Shown: piece after piece, positions 1 to 9,418 of the stretch
Numbering within the stretch: the first letter of the stretch is position 1
How the letters are laid out: the number at the start of each line of letters is the position of its first letter
DNA from: an uncultured Bacteroidota bacterium
GTDB lineage: Bacteria; Bacteroidota; Bacteroidia; Chitinophagales; Chitinophagaceae
Reading direction: 5' to 3'
DNA: 64,000 bases
NCBI GenBank assembly: GCA_903858475.1
Contig: CAIOIZ010000005.1
Span: forward strand, 1 to 64,000
Made by a program: the position numbers and the translations under genes
Notes under the pieces: generated by a model
What the model was told of the DNA's origin: nothing
The model's input: only the letters and a program-made list of their open reading frames with translations
The model's database searches: none

Positions 1-204
1 AATTTCCATGTTAATCATATCCACCGCGGGACAACCATTGTATGTTGGGGTGATGCCAATAGTGACAGTAGGGTTGTCTAAATTGCGTGTATTCGATAAC
101 GTTATGCTTCTGATGATGCCCAAATCTATTATACTCAATACAGGTATTTCGGGATCAGAAATATTTTCGAGCAACTGCCTTATTTTTTTTTCTTCAGTTT
201 CCAT
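1..204 (-). CDS. paaD: Phenylacetate epoxidase maturation protein PaaD, N-terminal part (cut by window edge)
   Basis: Reading leftward from an ATG at 204, 68 codons stay open to the window edge. The peptide begins METEEKKIRQLL and contains DPEIPVLSIIDLGIIR and ITPTYNGCPAVDM, which match the DUF59/MIP18-like domain of PaaD. PaaD is thought to help assemble the metal or Fe-S centres of the phenylacetyl-CoA epoxidase rather than catalyse the reaction. The start lies 5 nt after the paaC stop, so the two are almost certainly co-transcribed. The C-terminal part, including the usual zinc-binding cysteines, lies outside the window. This gene was not in the supplied ORF list because it is incomplete. 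Confidence 0.9.
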   Translation of the reverse strand, partial: METEEKKIRQLLENISDPEIPVLSIIDLGIIRSITLSNTRNLDNPTVTIGITPTYNGCPAVDMINMEI

Positions 205-209
205 GGAAT

Positions 210-947
210 TTACCATTCGCAATTGGGATAAGTTCTTTGCATGTATTGCAGCTCGGTGAGCATAAATCCCAGGTGTTCGGTATGTGTACCAGTTTTACCA
301 CCTGTTTGAAAATAGGTGTTTTCAGGAATGGGTATCCTTGCTTCAGCTAATAGTAGTTGTAACTTGGCTAACCAGTTTTCATTTAAAGCTTTAAAATCAA
401 TACCACTAATCAATTCGTATGGGGTAGCTATAAACATTTCTCCTGTATAGGCCCACAAGGCATCCATGGCAACAATCATTCTTTGATGACTTTCCTCACT
501 GCCATCTCCTAAACGAATCACCCATTCGCCGCTCCAGCGCAGGTGATAAGTTGTTTCCTTCAGCGATTTGGCAGCAATGGCCGCCAATTGTGGATCATTA
601 TGATTTTGTAATTGTTCGAAAAGTAAAAACTGAAACTGACTAAAAAAATATTGCCTCAAAACCGTATGCGCCCAATCGGTATTAGGCTGTTCGGTCAGCA
701 ATAGATTTTTATATTCCCTTTCGGATCGCATATAGGCCAATTGATCTTCATTGGTATCGTTGTTCATTAGGCTGGCAGCATATTGATAAAAATTTCTGGA
801 TTGTCCTAATAAATCGAGACTGATATTGGTAATGGCAATGTCCTGTTCCAAGATAGGTCCGTGTCCACACCACTCACTATTTCTTTGTGATAAAATATGT
901 GTGCTGTCGGCAAGATGTATTGTATAATCTATTAAGCTAGAATGCAT
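210..947 (-). CDS. paaC: 1,2-phenylacetyl-CoA epoxidase structural subunit PaaC
   Basis: The 245-residue product matches PaaC: near the N-terminus it has LSQRNSEWCGHGPILEQDIA followed by NISLDLLGQSR, the typical helical ferritin-like start of the subunit. PaaC pairs with PaaA in the multicomponent epoxidase that converts phenylacetyl-CoA to ring-1,2-epoxyphenylacetyl-CoA. It is the non-catalytic partner that stabilises PaaA. Length is as expected (about 250). It sits 23 nt after paaB and 5 nt before paaD in a paaABCD transcript running leftward. No frameshift or odd feature is seen. Confidence 0.95.
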   Translation of the reverse strand: MHSSLIDYTIHLADSTHILSQRNSEWCGHGPILEQDIAITNISLDLLGQSRNFYQYAASLMNNDTNEDQLAYMRSEREYKNLLLTEQPNTDWAHTVLRQYFFSQFQFLLFEQLQNHNDPQLAAIAAKSLKETTYHLRWSGEWVIRLGDGSEESHQRMIVAMDALWAYTGEMFIATPYELISGIDFKALNENWLAKLQLLLAEARIPIPENTYFQTGGKTGTHTEHLGFMLTELQYMQRTYPNCEW

Positions 948-970
948 GTGTTTAAATCTTCAATGTGAAC

Positions 971-1336
971 TTACATATGGTTTACTTCATCGGGCAATTG
1001 ATAAAAAGTAGGATGCCTATATATTTTATCATTGGCCGGTTCGTATAAGCTTTCTGCTTCATCTGGATTACTCGCATGCAGGTATATACTTTCCACCACC
1101 CAAATGCTTACTCCTTCCATGCGACGAGTATAAACGTCTCGCGCATTTTCAATGGCCATGGCTGCATCTGCGGCATGAAGACTACCAGCATGTTTATGAT
1201 CAAGCCCTTGTTTGCTTCGTATAAATACTTCCCATAGTGGCCACGCTGTTTTAACCACTTCTTTTTTTTCGATGCCACTGCCACTATTTTCTTCGGGAAT
1301 ATCGCCGTAATAGTGTTTAATGATTTGAAAACTCAT
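971..1336 (-). CDS. paaB: 1,2-phenylacetyl-CoA epoxidase subunit PaaB
   Basis: A 121-residue protein with WPLWEVFIRSKQGLDHKHAG near residues 32-51 and NARDVYTRRMEGVSIWVV in the middle, both characteristic of PaaB. PaaB is a small subunit needed for the phenylacetyl-CoA epoxidase complex; family knowledge suggests it bridges the PaaAC heterodimers and the reductase. It is slightly longer than the E. coli protein (about 95 residues). It lies 51 nt downstream of paaA and 23 nt upstream of paaC in the same orientation. Confidence 0.94.
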   Translation of the reverse strand: MSFQIIKHYYGDIPEENSGSGIEKKEVVKTAWPLWEVFIRSKQGLDHKHAGSLHAADAAMAIENARDVYTRRMEGVSIWVVESIYLHASNPDEAESLYEPANDKIYRHPTFYQLPDEVNHM

Positions 1337-1387
1337 GGTAATATGGATTAATTAAATAATGAATAGTTGTTTCAATGTAAAAGGAAT

Positions 1388-2335
1388 TTAAGCAGCTTGC
1401 TCTTTTGCTCGATTTCTTTTTTTCTCTGCATATTGTTTGGCTGCTTCTCTAACCCAATCACCTTCATCATGAGCTTTGTTTCTTGCCGCCAGTCGCTGTT
1501 TATTACAAGGGCCATTGCCTTTTACTACATTCCAAAATTCTTCCCAGTTGATCGCCCCAAAATCATAATGCTTTCTTGCTTCATTCCATTTTAATGCAGG
1601 ATCAGGCAAAACCATACCAAGTGTTTTAATTTGCTCTGCAATCATATCTACAAATTGTTGCCGCAATTCATCATTGGTTTTTCTTTTGATTTTCCATTTC
1701 ATACTTTGATCACTATTGGTACTTTCGCTGTCTTTAGGACCAAACATCATTAAGCTGGGCCACCACCAACGATTGATGGCATCTTGGCACATGGCTTTTT
1801 GTTCTTTCGAACCACGACTTAATACCAACAAGGCATCAAATCCCTGTCTTTGATGAAAGCTTTCTTCCTTGCATATACGTACCATCGCCCTGGCATAGGG
1901 CCCATAGGAAGTACGGCAAAGCATCACCTGATTGAGGATGGCAGCACCATCCACCAACCATCCGACGGCACCCATGTCGGCCCAACTAAGACTGGGATAA
2001 TTAAAAATGGAAGAATATTTAGCCTTGCCACTCAGTAGGTCGTTAATCATTTCATCGCGGCTAAAGCCAAGCGTTTCTGCTGCACTATATAGATATAAAC
2101 CATGCCCCCCTTCATCTTGTATCTTGGCCAATAAAATGGCTTTTCTTTTTAGAGAAGGAGCGCGGCTTATCCAGTTGCCTTCTGGTAACATGCCTACTAC
2201 TTCACTGTGTGCATGCTGGCTAATTTGCCGTAGATTGGTTTTTCGATAAGCTTCGGGCATCCAATCCTTGGGCTCAATTTTTATTTCACGATCAATTTTA
2301 TCCTGGAATATTTGTTCCATATCCTGCACAAGCAT
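1388..2335 (-). CDS. paaA: 1,2-phenylacetyl-CoA epoxidase catalytic subunit PaaA
   Basis: The 315-residue product carries both halves of the ferritin-like diiron site: KIQDEGGHG (E75 and H78) and [11 protein letters not shown] (E158 and H161), plus E45 in an HSEVVG segment. PaaA holds the diiron centre that epoxidises the aromatic ring of phenylacetyl-CoA, with electrons supplied by PaaE. Two ATGs are possible, at 2335 and at 2320 ([13 protein letters not shown]). A TAATTTTG match to the -7 consensus at 2355-2362 would leave a 13- or 28-nt leader, so the inner ATG is at least as plausible. Upstream is the structured leader described separately. Confidence 0.95.
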   Translation of the reverse strand: MLVQDMEQIFQDKIDREIKIEPKDWMPEAYRKTNLRQISQHAHSEVVGMLPEGNWISRAPSLKRKAILLAKIQDEGGHGLYLYSAAETLGFSRDEMINDLLSGKAKYSSIFNYPSLSWADMGAVGWLVDGAAILNQVMLCRTSYGPYARAMVRICKEESFHQRQGFDALLVLSRGSKEQKAMCQDAINRWWWPSLMMFGPKDSESTNSDQSMKWKIKRKTNDELRQQFVDMIAEQIKTLGMVLPDPALKWNEARKHYDFGAINWEEFWNVVKGNGPCNKQRLAARNKAHDEGDWVREAAKQYAEKKRNRAKEQAA

Positions 2336-2390
2336 AATCGAAGGGTTTATCTTTCAAAATTAGTTAAATCTATTAAGTGTAACCCACCTT

Positions 2391-2425
2391 ACTTAAAAAT
2401 AAAAAGCAGCCCAAACTAGCTGCTT
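2391..2425 (-). terminator. Rho-independent terminator upstream of paaA
   Basis: Seven-base stem AAGCAGC/GCTGCTT (2404-2410 with 2419-2425) around an 8-nt loop. Read on the minus strand it is followed by TTTTTATTTTT (2391-2403). The plus strand has no comparable T run, so it works leftward. It ends either a paaE transcript with a 290-nt 3' tail or a separate leader RNA that begins near 2572. Confidence 0.8.
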
Positions 2426-2606
2426 CTTATTGTTGCCACCGAATTCACCCATTCCATCCTAAATGCCAATTTTCCTTAAGGCATTTATAATAGGGGAAAT
2501 CATTAGGCCGAAAGGGTTTAATGATTAATGTTCTAATACCGGGGATGTTTTGATGAGATTAGCAGTTGTATAAGAGCACAAATTTATTACTCTTTCTGAA
2601 TATCAA
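2396..2606 (-). promoter_or_regulatory. Structured leader or small RNA candidate upstream of paaABCD
   Basis: The 380-nt gap between paaE and paaA is not featureless. A minus-strand promoter-like pair is present: TTG (2604-2606), 17 bases, TAAATTTG (2579-2586), giving a start near 2572. Downstream is a three-way-junction-like fold. P1 is CATCC/GGATG (2455-2459 with 2543-2547). P2 is 8 bp (2460-2467 with 2480-2487). P3 is 8 bp (2498-2505 with 2519-2526). The terminator at 2404-2425 follows. The order promoter, folded RNA, terminator, paaA start is that of an attenuated leader or riboswitch. I do not recognise the fold. A CCGAAAGG tetraloop in P3 appears on the plus strand, so the strand is not certain. 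Confidence 0.4.
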
Positions 2607-2715
2607 TGTCAGTAGAATGTAAATTTATTTAATCAGCACAATTCTTCAATACCCACTCTTGGTATAGGTATCGTACAGCATTCGCAGCTTAATAAGCGGG
2701 ATATGCAAGCAAGCA

Positions 2716-3789
2716 TTATTTGATGTCAAAATCAATAAGTAGTTTATCGGTTGTTGGGTGACTTTGACAAGTAAGAATATAACCTTGTTCAATTTCTTCT
2801 TGTTCCAAACCCCAATGCACATCCATCTTTACCGCCCCTTCTAATAATTTTGCTTTGCAGGTACAACAAACACCGCCTTTGCAGGCAAAAGGTAAATCGG
2901 CCCCTTGCTTCAATGCAGCATCTAAGATATTGCTCTCATTATAGCCCAATGCGAATTCAAAACTCCTGCCATCTAATTTGATGGTGACTGAACTTTTATT
3001 AGCTGATCCAGATTCTGTTGATTGTGTCATGGTAGTTTTTCGAATACCCTTACTACCAAAAAGTTCAAAATGAATTTTTTTACCATCAATGCCATTGCGT
3101 TCTAAAAAATCCTTTGATGAAAAAATCATTTCTTCGGGTCCGCAAATAAAAATTTCATCCATGTTTGCATAATCAATCAAAGCTTGTAAATCTTTTAATT
3201 TCCCCTCATTGATTTTGCCATGATTAATATCGGCATCCATTTTTTCACGGCTTAATACATGCAGCAACTGAAAACGATGGAGGTATTTATTTTTGATTCC
3301 TTCTAGCTCCTCAAAGAAAATAATGGAACGGCTTGTTTTGTTGCCATATACCAAGGTAAAACTGCTGGAAGGCTCCGTTTGAAGGGTTGTTTTTATAATA
3401 GAAAGAATGGGAGTAATACCACTGCCTGCGGCAATGGCCAAGTAATTTTTTTTGTTGGTAGCATGCAGGGCTGTATTGAATTTGCCCACTGGTTCCATTA
3501 CTTCCAATACATCACCTACTTGTAACCTTTCATTGGCATGTGTTGAAAATAAGCCACCGGCTACTTTTTTAATTGCCACCCTCAGTTCTTTTTCAAAGGG
3601 AGCGGCGCAAATAGAATAAGTACGCCTAACTTCCTGGCCATCGATATTGCAACGCAGTGTTAAGCTTTGCCCATGGGTAAACAAAAATGCAGGGGAAACC
3701 TGGTCTGGTATATCCAATACAATAGATACACAGTCCTCAGTTTCTTTTCTGATAGATTTTACTTTGAGCGAGTGAAAATGTACGGCCAT
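2716..3789 (-). CDS. paaE: 1,2-phenylacetyl-CoA epoxidase reductase PaaE
   Basis: The 357-residue product has the ferredoxin-NADP reductase fold followed by a plant-type 2Fe-2S domain. Counting from an upstream TTG at 3804, the FAD motif RTYS is at 61-64 and the NAD(P)-site motif AGSGITP at 126-132. The cluster cysteines are C308, C313, C316 and C346, with FACKGGVCCTCKA around the first three. It passes electrons from NADPH to PaaA. I choose the ATG at 3789 because a good promoter at 3815-3843 would place the transcript start only about 4 nt before the TTG. In contrast to the usual paaABCDE order, paaE lies upstream of paaA, separated by a terminator. Confidence 0.93.
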   Translation of the reverse strand: MAVHFHSLKVKSIRKETEDCVSIVLDIPDQVSPAFLFTHGQSLTLRCNIDGQEVRRTYSICAAPFEKELRVAIKKVAGGLFSTHANERLQVGDVLEVMEPVGKFNTALHATNKKNYLAIAAGSGITPILSIIKTTLQTEPSSSFTLVYGNKTSRSIIFFEELEGIKNKYLHRFQLLHVLSREKMDADINHGKINEGKLKDLQALIDYANMDEIFICGPEEMIFSSKDFLERNGIDGKKIHFELFGSKGIRKTTMTQSTESGSANKSSVTIKLDGRSFEFALGYNESNILDAALKQGADLPFACKGGVCCTCKAKLLEGAVKMDVHWGLEQEEIEQGYILTCQSHPTTDKLLIDFDIK

Positions 3790-3814
3790 ATTGAAAGGAT
3801 TCAATGTATAATTA

Positions 3815-3843
3815 CAAAGCTATCATTTATGCCGTTGCGGCAA
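3815..3843 (-). promoter_or_regulatory. Predicted paaE promoter
   Basis: On the minus strand TTG (3841-3843), 18 bases, then TAGCTTTG (3815-3822), a full match to the Bacteroidetes TAnnTTTG -7 element. The start point would be near 3808, leaving about 19 nt before the ATG at 3789. Confidence 0.6.
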
Positions 3844-3901
3844 GCCAAACGGAGATAAAATATTCAGGCTTTGTAGTAATTCATAAAAACATATAGGAAA
3901 A

Positions 3902-3933
3902 TTGTCATTTTAGGACGAAATGGATTACTTTTA
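3902..3933 (+). promoter_or_regulatory. Predicted promoter for the small RNA candidate
   Basis: TTG at 3902-3904, 21 bases, then TACTTTTA at 3926-3933, seven of eight positions of TAnnTTTG. It faces right into a region with no plus-strand gene, and the predicted start (about 3939) coincides with the first base of the closing stem of the RNA candidate. Confidence 0.5.
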
Positions 3934-3938
3934 CAGCC

Positions 3939-4112
3939 TGCTCGGTTATCTCTATTATTCCAATATTTTTGAAATCCCCCCCTTACAACTATAGACATTG
4001 ACAGTAACCTGTCTACAAATAATACTATTTATTAATATATTAATAAGTAAAGATTTTTCTTGTGGTTTCAGAGGTAAGCAAGGCCGGTGATTTTTATCAC
4101 TGGCCATTTTTT
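3939..4112 (+). ncRNA. Candidate small RNA of about 170 nt, possibly 6S-like
   Basis: No protein gene occupies this stretch on the plus strand, yet it has a promoter on the left and a terminator on the right. The ends pair: TGC and TTATCTCT (3939-3941, 3946-3953) with AGAGGTAA and GCA (4070-4077, 4078-4080). Inside, unpaired A/T-rich strands face each other. The tip has a TAGACA/TGTCTA hairpin and a TTATTAATATATTAATAA palindrome. A long rod with a closing stem, central open region and 3' terminator is the shape of 6S RNA, and Bacteroidetes have a known 6S-Flavo family. Identity is inference from shape only; another small RNA is equally possible. Confidence 0.4.
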
Positions 4113-4113
4113 T
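4082..4113 (+). terminator. Rho-independent terminator (plus strand)
   Basis: Stem GGCCGGTGAT/ATCACTGGCC (one G-T pair) with a short T loop, followed on the plus strand by ATTTTTTT. On the minus strand the bases after the hairpin are TTGCTTACC, a poor tail, so the terminator mainly serves a rightward transcript even though it abuts the stop codon of the leftward DUF2461 gene. Confidence 0.7.
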
Positions 4114-4777
4114 AGTCCAGGGCCCTGTTTAAGAAATCGATAAAATCCTTCATGACAGCGAAACTATTATTGAGCTCGCTAATCAACTGTTTGTTTTGTA
4201 GTTCGGCGTCTGAAATGGGCCTGGTGACAATAAACCCCTTCATTTTTAAAAAATCAATGGCCGGATGCTCGGCATCATAGCCTTTGGGTGGTCGGCTGAG
4301 AGCAGCTACCGCTTCAACGCCATTGGGAAAAACCGTTTTGAATTTTTTATGGCTGATTATTTTTTTGAAATCACTGTCAAAACTATAATCTATCTCTTGT
4401 CTGATTTTAGCAAGGTCGGCAGCTTCGGGCATATAAAAACCACCCCCCACAAAACTATTGCCTGGTTCAAAATGAAAATAATAGCCTGCATTATTGATCT
4501 TCTTGCCACCTGCATTAATGCTAGCGCCCATATTGGTTTTATAAGGACTTTTATTTTTACTGAATCGCACATCTCGATTGATTCGAAAAATACATTGCTT
4601 GGGTTCCAATATACCAATGGCAGGGTCCCATTTTCCAACGGCATTAATCAAACCTTGTGTAAGATGAATAAAATCGGCACGCGCTGCTTCATAGGCTTTG
4701 CGGTTTTGATCAAACCATGCTTTATCGTTGTTTTTCTTTAAGTCTTTTAGAAATTTAATAGAACCAGCTGCTAACAT
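4112..4777 (-). CDS. DUF2461 (TIGR02453) family protein
   Basis: The 221-residue product matches DUF2461 throughout: FLKDLKKNNDKAWFDQNRKA at the N-terminus, then RINRDVRFSKNKSPYKTNMG, YYFHFEPGNSFVGGGFYMP, and ISDAELQNKQL near the end. The family is cytoplasmic, common in Bacteroidetes and actinobacteria, and has no established function. No signal peptide or membrane segment is present. Its stop overlaps the end of the plus-strand terminator at 4082-4113. It is probably transcribed alone or with the HNH gene upstream, though a palindromic terminator at 4813-4834 separates them. Confidence 0.9.
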   Translation of the reverse strand: MLAAGSIKFLKDLKKNNDKAWFDQNRKAYEAARADFIHLTQGLINAVGKWDPAIGILEPKQCIFRINRDVRFSKNKSPYKTNMGASINAGGKKINNAGYYFHFEPGNSFVGGGFYMPEAADLAKIRQEIDYSFDSDFKKIISHKKFKTVFPNGVEAVAALSRPPKGYDAEHPAIDFLKMKGFIVTRPISDAELQNKQLISELNNSFAVMKDFIDFLNRALD

Positions 4778-4812
4778 ATGATTGATTTAAGAAAGGCAAA
4801 TGTCAAAAAAAG

Positions 4813-4834
4813 AAAGGAAGCAATTGCTTCCTTT
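4813..4834 (-). terminator. Palindromic terminator downstream of the HNH gene
   Basis: A perfect 22-bp palindrome, AAAGGAAGCAATTGCTTCCTTT. On the minus strand it is followed by CTTTTTTTGAC, a good tail for ending the HNH-gene transcript. Confidence 0.75.
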
Positions 4835-4843
4835 TAAGATGTT

Positions 4844-5410
4844 TTATTTTTTAACTTTTCCCCAGTTTTCACCGCTTCGTATGCGGTAGAGGGTCATTTC
4901 GCTTACTTTGTATTTTTTAGCCAATTGCTTATAGGTAAGTTTTCTTTTTGGATCAAAAATCAATGACTTGATAGTTTTCACCTGATCGGCATTCAACTTA
5001 AGACCCTTGGTACGAGAAGCCTGTACCTTTTTATAAGCCAACTTGGCTGGACTTTTTTGTTGGTGTTTGCTAACTTCTTCCAGATTAGCCCATTTCAAGT
5101 TTTTATAACTATTATCAGTTTTCTTATGATTCACATGAATCACATACTTATCCTTTGGAGATTTTTTCTTACAAAAATGTTTAGCTACTTCTCTATGGAT
5201 ATAAATGGTTCCATTGCTTTCTTCAATGTGCAGGTTCAGTGTGCGATAGCCTGATGTAATGGAACCACGCAATAATTTTCCATCTTCTTCCAATGAAGTA
5301 CTGTAACTAGCTGCTCTGCCTAATGAAGAAACAGCATACTTGTTACGAAGTGATTTGTGACCAGAAAACTGAATTTGTTTCCATTGTTCACCAGTAAGTT
5401 TTTTGACCAT
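4844..5410 (-). CDS. NUMOD4/HNH endonuclease-like protein with C-terminal helix-turn-helix
   Basis: 188 residues in three parts. Residues 8-50 resemble NUMOD4 (W10, then YAVSSLGRA), a DNA-binding module of homing endonucleases. Residues 70-112 resemble HNH_3, with IHREVAKHF, then VIHVNHKKTDN and YKNLKWANLEE supplying the H, N, H and following N residues. Residues 138-188 form a resolvase-like HTH, with LTYKQLAKKYKVSEMTLYRI. Such proteins normally nick DNA and occur in phage or mobile introns, but here no phage or intron neighbours it. It is lysine-rich and has its own terminator. A role as DNA-binding regulator rather than nuclease is possible; function unproven. Confidence 0.75.
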   Translation of the reverse strand: MVKKLTGEQWKQIQFSGHKSLRNKYAVSSLGRAASYSTSLEEDGKLLRGSITSGYRTLNLHIEESNGTIYIHREVAKHFCKKKSPKDKYVIHVNHKKTDNSYKNLKWANLEEVSKHQQKSPAKLAYKKVQASRTKGLKLNADQVKTIKSLIFDPKRKLTYKQLAKKYKVSEMTLYRIRSGENWGKVKK

Positions 5411-5511
5411 AAAATAGATTTTAAGGATTTGAGTTCATGCAAAAAACGGTTTTACACGAGCGCATCTTTTTCAAAAAATGAAGTTTAGATATAAATGTAA
5501 ATTTATTTTAG

Positions 5512-7653
<2,142 letters not shown>

Positions 7654-7669
7654 TCAAATGGCTATTTAT

Positions 7670-7677
7670 TACTTTTG
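7670..7677 (+). promoter_or_regulatory. Predicted -7 element of the amidohydrolase gene
   Basis: TACTTTTG is a full match to TAnnTTTG. It overlaps an upstream in-frame TTG at 7675, so translation must start later, at the ATG at 7696. No clear TTG is found at -33. Confidence 0.45.
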
Positions 7678-7695
7678 GGCTTAATCATTTTCATT

Positions 7696-9357
7696 ATGTA
7701 TTTATTGTCCTTTCATAAATCGGTTATAATAGCAGTGGTTTCTATGGGAATGGCTGTATCAGCCTGTAAGTTTAGACAAAAGGCCGACCTGATTATTCAT
7801 CATGCGCATATCTATACCGCCAATGCTGCTTTTGATACCGCTACGGCCATGGTAATCAGAGATGGTAAAATAATAGCCATTGGTACCGATGATGAAATAC
7901 TCAAGGAATATGAGGCAGAAAAAATGATTTCAGCAGCCGGCAAATTTTTGTATCCTGGCCTTATTGATGCACATGGGCATTTTGTAAATTATGGATTTAG
8001 TTTACAACAGGTAGATCTGAGCGGCACTAAGAGCTGGCAGGAATGTTTGGACAGCGTAGCCAATTTTATAAAAAGAAAAAATATTCCGGCGGGTAGCTGG
8101 ATTCAAGGAAGAGGATGGGATCAAAACGACTGGACATCAAAAGAATTTCCCAATAAAGATTCTTTGGATAAAAAATTCCCCCATCATCCAATTGTATTAG
8201 TGCGAATAGATGGACATGCACTAATTGCCAATGACCAAGCCTTGAAATTGGCTAGGATTCAACCAGGGCAAAGTATTCAAGGTGGAACCGTGGAAACCAT
8301 CAATGGTCAACTCACAGGCATCCTAATCGACAATGCGCAGGATTTATTATATGCAGTTATACCACCACCCACAAGGGAACAATATGCCACGGCATTAAAA
8401 GAAGCGGCAGCACATTGCTATGCCATGGGACTCACCACCATTGTTGATTGTGGACTCAATAAAAATGATGTAGACAGGATAGATGCTTTACAAAAAGAGG
8501 GCATCCTTAAAATGAAATTAAATATCATGTTGTCCGACGATTCGCTCAACTATGCCTATTATTTAAAAAAGGGTCCCTATAAAACAGCGCGATTAAATGT
8601 AAATGGATTTAAATTATATGCCGATGGTGCATTGGGTAGTAGAGGCGCTTGTTTGTTGCAACCTTATTCTGATAAACCAGGCTGGCAGGGCTTTTTACTG
8701 AAGGACCGTGCTTATTTTGAAAAAATAATTCCCTTGATTTATGCTTCCCAATTTCAGGCAAACACGCATGCTATTGGGGATAGTGGCAACAGAATGATCT
8801 TGCAAGTATACGCCCAAGTACTCAAAGCTAAGAACGACCGCAGGTGGCGGATAGAACATGCCCAGGTTATTGATACCGCCGATTTCGGGTATTTTGGAAA
8901 ATATAGCATCATACCCAGTGTACAACCTACCCATGCCACCAGTGATATGTATTGGGCCGAACAAAGATTGGGTCATAGTCGTGTGAAGGGCGCCTATGCC
9001 TACAAACAATTATTGGATCAAAATGGATGGATTCCATTAGGAACGGATTTTCCAGTAGAAGACATATCGCCATTCAAAACTTTTTTAGCCGCGGTTGCCC
9101 GTCAAGATGCACAGGGATTTCCAGCCGAGGGCTTTCAGTTTGAAAATGCATTGAGCCGAAAAGAAACCTTGTGGGGGATGACCCTTTGGGCAGCAAAAGG
9201 AAGCTTTGAAGAAAAAGAAAAAGGGAGTCTCGAAAAATCAAAAGCAGCAGATTTCATAATTCTTGATACCGATTTGATGCGTTGTAAATCGGGGGACATT
9301 TTAAAGACCAAAGTACTGGCTACCTATATTAATGGAGAGCTTGTTTTTGGTAAATAA
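7696..9357 (+). CDS. YtcJ-like metal-dependent amidohydrolase lipoprotein
   Basis: From the ATG at 7696 the product is 553 residues. It starts with a hydrophobic signal ending in MAVSAC, a lipobox, so it is probably membrane-anchored outside the cytoplasm. The rest is an amidohydrolase 3 (YtcJ/AepA-like) domain: IRDGKIIAIGTDDE, LIDAHGHFVNYG (first metal-binding His pair), GRGWDQNDW, FKLYADGALGSRGA, a TH..GD segment (NTHAIGDSGN), RIEHAQ, and a final PLGTDFPVED. The family hydrolyses C-N bonds in amides or cyclic ureas, but substrates of lipoprotein members are unknown. The longer reading frame from the TTG at 7675 is unlikely because that codon sits in the promoter. Confidence 0.88.
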   Translation: MYLLSFHKSVIIAVVSMGMAVSACKFRQKADLIIHHAHIYTANAAFDTATAMVIRDGKIIAIGTDDEILKEYEAEKMISAAGKFLYPGLIDAHGHFVNYGFSLQQVDLSGTKSWQECLDSVANFIKRKNIPAGSWIQGRGWDQNDWTSKEFPNKDSLDKKFPHHPIVLVRIDGHALIANDQALKLARIQPGQSIQGGTVETINGQLTGILIDNAQDLLYAVIPPPTREQYATALKEAAAHCYAMGLTTIVDCGLNKNDVDRIDALQKEGILKMKLNIMLSDDSLNYAYYLKKGPYKTARLNVNGFKLYADGALGSRGACLLQPYSDKPGWQGFLLKDRAYFEKIIPLIYASQFQANTHAIGDSGNRMILQVYAQVLKAKNDRRWRIEHAQVIDTADFGYFGKYSIIPSVQPTHATSDMYWAEQRLGHSRVKGAYAYKQLLDQNGWIPLGTDFPVEDISPFKTFLAAVARQDAQGFPAEGFQFENALSRKETLWGMTLWAAKGSFEEKEKGSLEKSKAADFIILDTDLMRCKSGDILKTKVLATYINGELVFGK

Positions 9358-9369
9358 ACCAACATTCCT

Positions 9370-9404
9370 TTGTGCTTAGGGAAAATGTGTGTATTTTACA
9401 CATT
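9370..9404 (+). promoter_or_regulatory. Amylase promoter with overlapping operator
   Basis: TTG (9370-9372), 19 bases, TATTTTAC (9392-9399) form the predicted promoter. A 21-bp near-palindrome AATGTGTGTATTTTACACATT (9384-9403/4) covers the -7 element. Its core TGTGT-N7-ACACA (9386-9390, 9398-9402) recurs with the same spacing upstream of susC. Occupation would block RNA polymerase, which suggests repression. Confidence 0.6.
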
Positions 9405-9418
9405 AAAATTGCCTGCAC

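Noticed and set aside
2508-2562. Hammerhead ribozyme (GAAA and TGATGAG words on the plus strand)
   Set aside because: The order of core words and the needed stem II pairing do not fit any of the three hammerhead types.
4265-4741. 158-codon plus-strand frame
   Set aside because: Antisense to the DUF2461 gene with no recognisable domain.
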